Positions 61,975 to 64,000 of a DNA stretch of 64,000 nucleotides are shown here, in pieces. Position 1 is the first letter of the stretch, and every line of letters begins with the position of its first letter. A program made the position numbers and the translations under genes. Source of the DNA: Chryseobacterium sp. G0162 (GTDB lineage Bacteria; Bacteroidota; Bacteroidia; Flavobacteriales; Weeksellaceae); assembly GCF_003815715.1 (NCBI RefSeq), contig NZ_CP033922.1, positions 310,001-374,000 of the forward strand. Reading direction: 5' to 3'. The notes below the pieces were generated by a model. It had not been told where the DNA came from. It saw only the letters and a list, made by a program, of their open reading frames with translations, and made no database searches.

Positions 61975-64000
61975 ATGAAAAAACTTTTCGTCCTGCTATT
62001 ATCATTTGGATATTTCAGCGTGTTTTCGCAATCAAAGATTATCGTCAGAAGTTCAGGAGATCATTCCCCTGTTTCTGATGCAACTGTTTCCTGCAACAAT
62101 AAGCTGCTGGGCAAAACAGATGCAACAGGGACCTTAAACTTCAAAACAAAATGTAAAAAAGTAGAAATTTCAGCCAACGGCTTTCAGGAGGAGGATGCAG
62201 TGGTAGACAAAGTGATGGAAGTTTTTCTTTCCAAGGCTGATCCCAATGTCAAAAATATTCAGGCCATCGTTCTGGAAGACAAAAGTGATCCCAGAGCATT
62301 GGAAATTCTCAGGAAAGTCAACGAAAACTACAAGCAGAATTCTCCTCAGAGCTTGGATTCCTATTCATATAAATCTTATGAAAAAATTTCCCTGGATCTG
62401 GATGAAGACAGCATCAATGCGTATAATGCCTATATTGCCAACCGTATCGATTCGCTAAAAAAACTTCCACAACGCCCTATGAAAGCTGCAGAGAAAAAAG
62501 ATTCCCTACAATCTGTGAATCTGATGAAGCTTTTAGGAGAGAGTAAAATTTTTCTGTGGGAAAGAGCTTCCCAGACCCTGTACTCAAAAAAATACGGCGA
62601 AAAAATCAATATCCTGGACAATAAGATGGCGGGTATCAAAGATCCTATCTATGAGCTGATGACTTTCCGGTCCAACAGAAACCAGATACCCAAAGAGATT
62701 CGTGAAGAAAACAGGAACCTTTACCGTTTCTTTTTAACAGATTCTATAGAAATTGAGGGAAGGCAGAATTACGTCATCCGTTTCCGTCAGGTAGATTACA
62801 AACAAACTATAAAGCAGAGGAAGTTCAACGGATATCTGTATGTAGACAAAGAAACCTATGCCCTGAAAAAGATTGAAAGCAACAGTAAAGTCAAAAGTGA
62901 AGGTAGTATTACCAGCATCTGGAAGCCCATGGATAACAAATGGTTTCTTGTAAAGGAAAACTATAAGCTGAAAATGACATCCACCATCTTTGATAATGAT
63001 GATAAAGAAGAAAAAAATAAAAGCAAAGAAGAGAAAGAGGCGGATAAAAAGAATACCACAAGGTTTGGAAGTTATGCTTTTGTAACTGCTGATTATTTTG
63101 ATTTCAAAACCCCGATCGAAGAAAAGCCGGAAGATTTCAGGGGCTACACTATCGGCGTAAAAAACTCTGACGGAACCAGCATAGATCAGTACCGTACAGA
63201 GAAACTTACCGCCCGTGAAGCAGCCACCTATACAACAATTGACAGCTTAAGCAGCAAGTATAAGCTGAACCAAAAAGCGAAAGCATTAACCGGTTTGCTG
63301 AAAGGTAAAATAAAGCTGGGAATGGTAGATTTTGACCTTTCTAAAGTAGTCGCCTACAACAAATACGAGCATTTCCGGCTTGGAGCCGGAGCCAAGTTGA
63401 ATGAAAAGTTCAGCAGGTATATTTCCCCGGATGCCTATTTTGCCTATGGTATCTATGATAAGGACTGGAAGTTCGGAGCCGGAGTGGATATCAGTACCAC
63501 TCTGGAAAAAAATTCGTTTTTCAGGGTGGAGTATTTCAATGATGTCATGGCAGCAGGTCGTTTCTCTGAAAACTTATGGAACTTCAGGATGAAAATAATG
63601 AATTCCGGGGTGGCTTTGAATAATGGCGTTTTCTATGGTTACGAAGGTTTTAGAGTGAGCTATGAAAATGATATCACCAATGCACTGACCATTAATGTTT
63701 CGGCAAAAAAAACTCAGGAAGAATCAAAATTTGATTACAATTTTAAAGGCCTTGGAAGTCGGTTTGATATTGCATCGTCTACCATCACCATAAAATATTC
63801 TCCGAATTCAAAGAATATCATGACCCCTACCGGTAAATATACGTATGAGCAGAATCTTCCGGAACTTTATCTGAACTATGAGCAGGGATATAAAGCCCTG
63901 GGCGGCGATTTTAACTTCAGTAGATTTGATGCCCTGTTTGTTCACAACTTCAAAACAAAGCTTGGGGTAACAGGTGTGAGGCTTTACGGAGGTCTGATTA
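61975..64000 (+). CDS. DUF5686 outer-membrane protein with carboxypeptidase-like N-terminus (partial)
   Basis: 675 codons are visible from ATG 61975 to the window end without a stop. The signal LFVLLLSFGYFSVFSQ is followed by a carboxypeptidase-regulatory-like domain of about 75 residues (SGDHSPVSDATVSC, TDATGTLNFK). The DUF5686 region follows: ALEILRKVNENYKQNSPQSL, DSYSYKSYEKISLDLDEDS, YRFFLTDSIEIEGRQNYVI, FNGYLYVDKETYALKKIES. From about residue 460 transmembrane-type beta strands appear, like a TonB-dependent-receptor-type barrel. These proteins are outer-membrane proteins of unknown role in Bacteroidota. Codon use is less AT-rich than in the 15-61 kb region, which suggests native chromosome. 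Confidence 0.88.
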   Translation, partial: MKKLFVLLLSFGYFSVFSQSKIIVRSSGDHSPVSDATVSCNNKLLGKTDATGTLNFKTKCKKVEISANGFQEEDAVVDKVMEVFLSKADPNVKNIQAIVLEDKSDPRALEILRKVNENYKQNSPQSLDSYSYKSYEKISLDLDEDSINAYNAYIANRIDSLKKLPQRPMKAAEKKDSLQSVNLMKLLGESKIFLWERASQTLYSKKYGEKINILDNKMAGIKDPIYELMTFRSNRNQIPKEIREENRNLYRFFLTDSIEIEGRQNYVIRFRQVDYKQTIKQRKFNGYLYVDKETYALKKIESNSKVKSEGSITSIWKPMDNKWFLVKENYKLKMTSTIFDNDDKEEKNKSKEEKEADKKNTTRFGSYAFVTADYFDFKTPIEEKPEDFRGYTIGVKNSDGTSIDQYRTEKLTAREAATYTTIDSLSSKYKLNQKAKALTGLLKGKIKLGMVDFDLSKVVAYNKYEHFRLGAGAKLNEKFSRYISPDAYFAYGIYDKDWKFGAGVDISTTLEKNSFFRVEYFNDVMAAGRFSENLWNFRMKIMNSGVALNNGVFYGYEGFRVSYENDITNALTINVSAKKTQEESKFDYNFKGLGSRFDIASSTITIKYSPNSKNIMTPTGKYTYEQNLPELYLNYEQGYKALGGDFNFSRFDALFVHNFKTKLGVTGVRLYGGLI

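Noticed and set aside
1..64000. CRISPR arrays, rRNA genes, intact integrase or replication origin
   Set aside because: No regularly spaced repeats, rRNA motifs, tyrosine-recombinase signature or origin-type clusters were found on reading both strands.

Overview
The window looks like a chromosomal segment of a Chryseobacterium-like flavobacterium (Bacteroidota). The DNA is AT-rich, upstream regions carry the Bacteroidota -7 box TAnnTTTG, Shine-Dalgarno sequences are weak, tRNA genes lack an encoded CCA, and many secreted proteins end their signal peptide in AQ or SQ followed by VGVNT. This assignment is an inference from style and protein families, not a database match.

Positions 1-14170 hold ordinary single genes and small operons. 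They encode a serine hydrolase, a YcaQ-type DNA glycosylase, a divergent HxlR regulator/nitroreductase pair with clear palindromic operators, a luciferase-like monooxygenase, a secreted class II cyclic-nucleotide phosphodiesterase, a rifampin ADP-ribosyltransferase (Arr) fused to a helical N-terminal region, a SUFU-domain protein, a Tet-type MFS exporter next to an AraC regulator, and an HSL-type hydrolase. Most 3' ends have good hairpin terminators.

Positions 14600-15253 hold two identical tRNA-Ser(UGA) genes with a frameshifted small gene between them. From here to about 61.6 kb the window reads as an accessory region. A sequence block next to the second tRNA (tRNA 3' end, CAATGATTT hairpin, T-run, GTTTATGGCA, TGGCAC repeats) recurs in degenerate form at 61.53-61.64 kb. 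I read the roughly 46 kb between them as a decayed integrative element. Remnants inside it support this: an rteC gene split in two (halves at 39.8 and 56.0 kb), an excisionase-like HTH gene, several frameshifted genes, and no intact integrase.

The core of the accessory region (20.4-38.5 kb, mostly minus strand) is a Wzx/Wzy-type exopolysaccharide or capsule operon. It encodes a membrane dehydratase, Wza-type lipoprotein, Wzc-type tyrosine kinase, TviB-like dehydrogenase, WecB, WecC, flippase, polymerase, an unknown exported protein and two glycosyltransferases. A separate PglC/PglD-like pair and an isolated GT2 follow. WecB and WecC would supply UDP-ManNAcA. No sugar aminotransferase is visible even though a 4,6-dehydratase and a PglD-like acetyltransferase are.

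The flanks of the polysaccharide locus (15.7-20.3 and 40.2-57.8 kb) hold a repeated set of gene types. These are AraC regulators with a shared PGQxHxW-like cupin motif, a two-gene HTH module present once on each side, and exported surface-type proteins. The surface proteins comprise two VGVNT proteins, three tandem VGVNT paralogs with a possible C1q-like domain, two 494-residue DUF11 proteins pointing at each other, and one intact and one dead collar-like protein. The two DUF11 genes share a perfect 69-bp inverted repeat although their flanking codons differ. Positions 57.8-61.4 kb return to more ordinary genes, and 61975 onward is the start of a DUF5686 outer-membrane protein that runs off the window.
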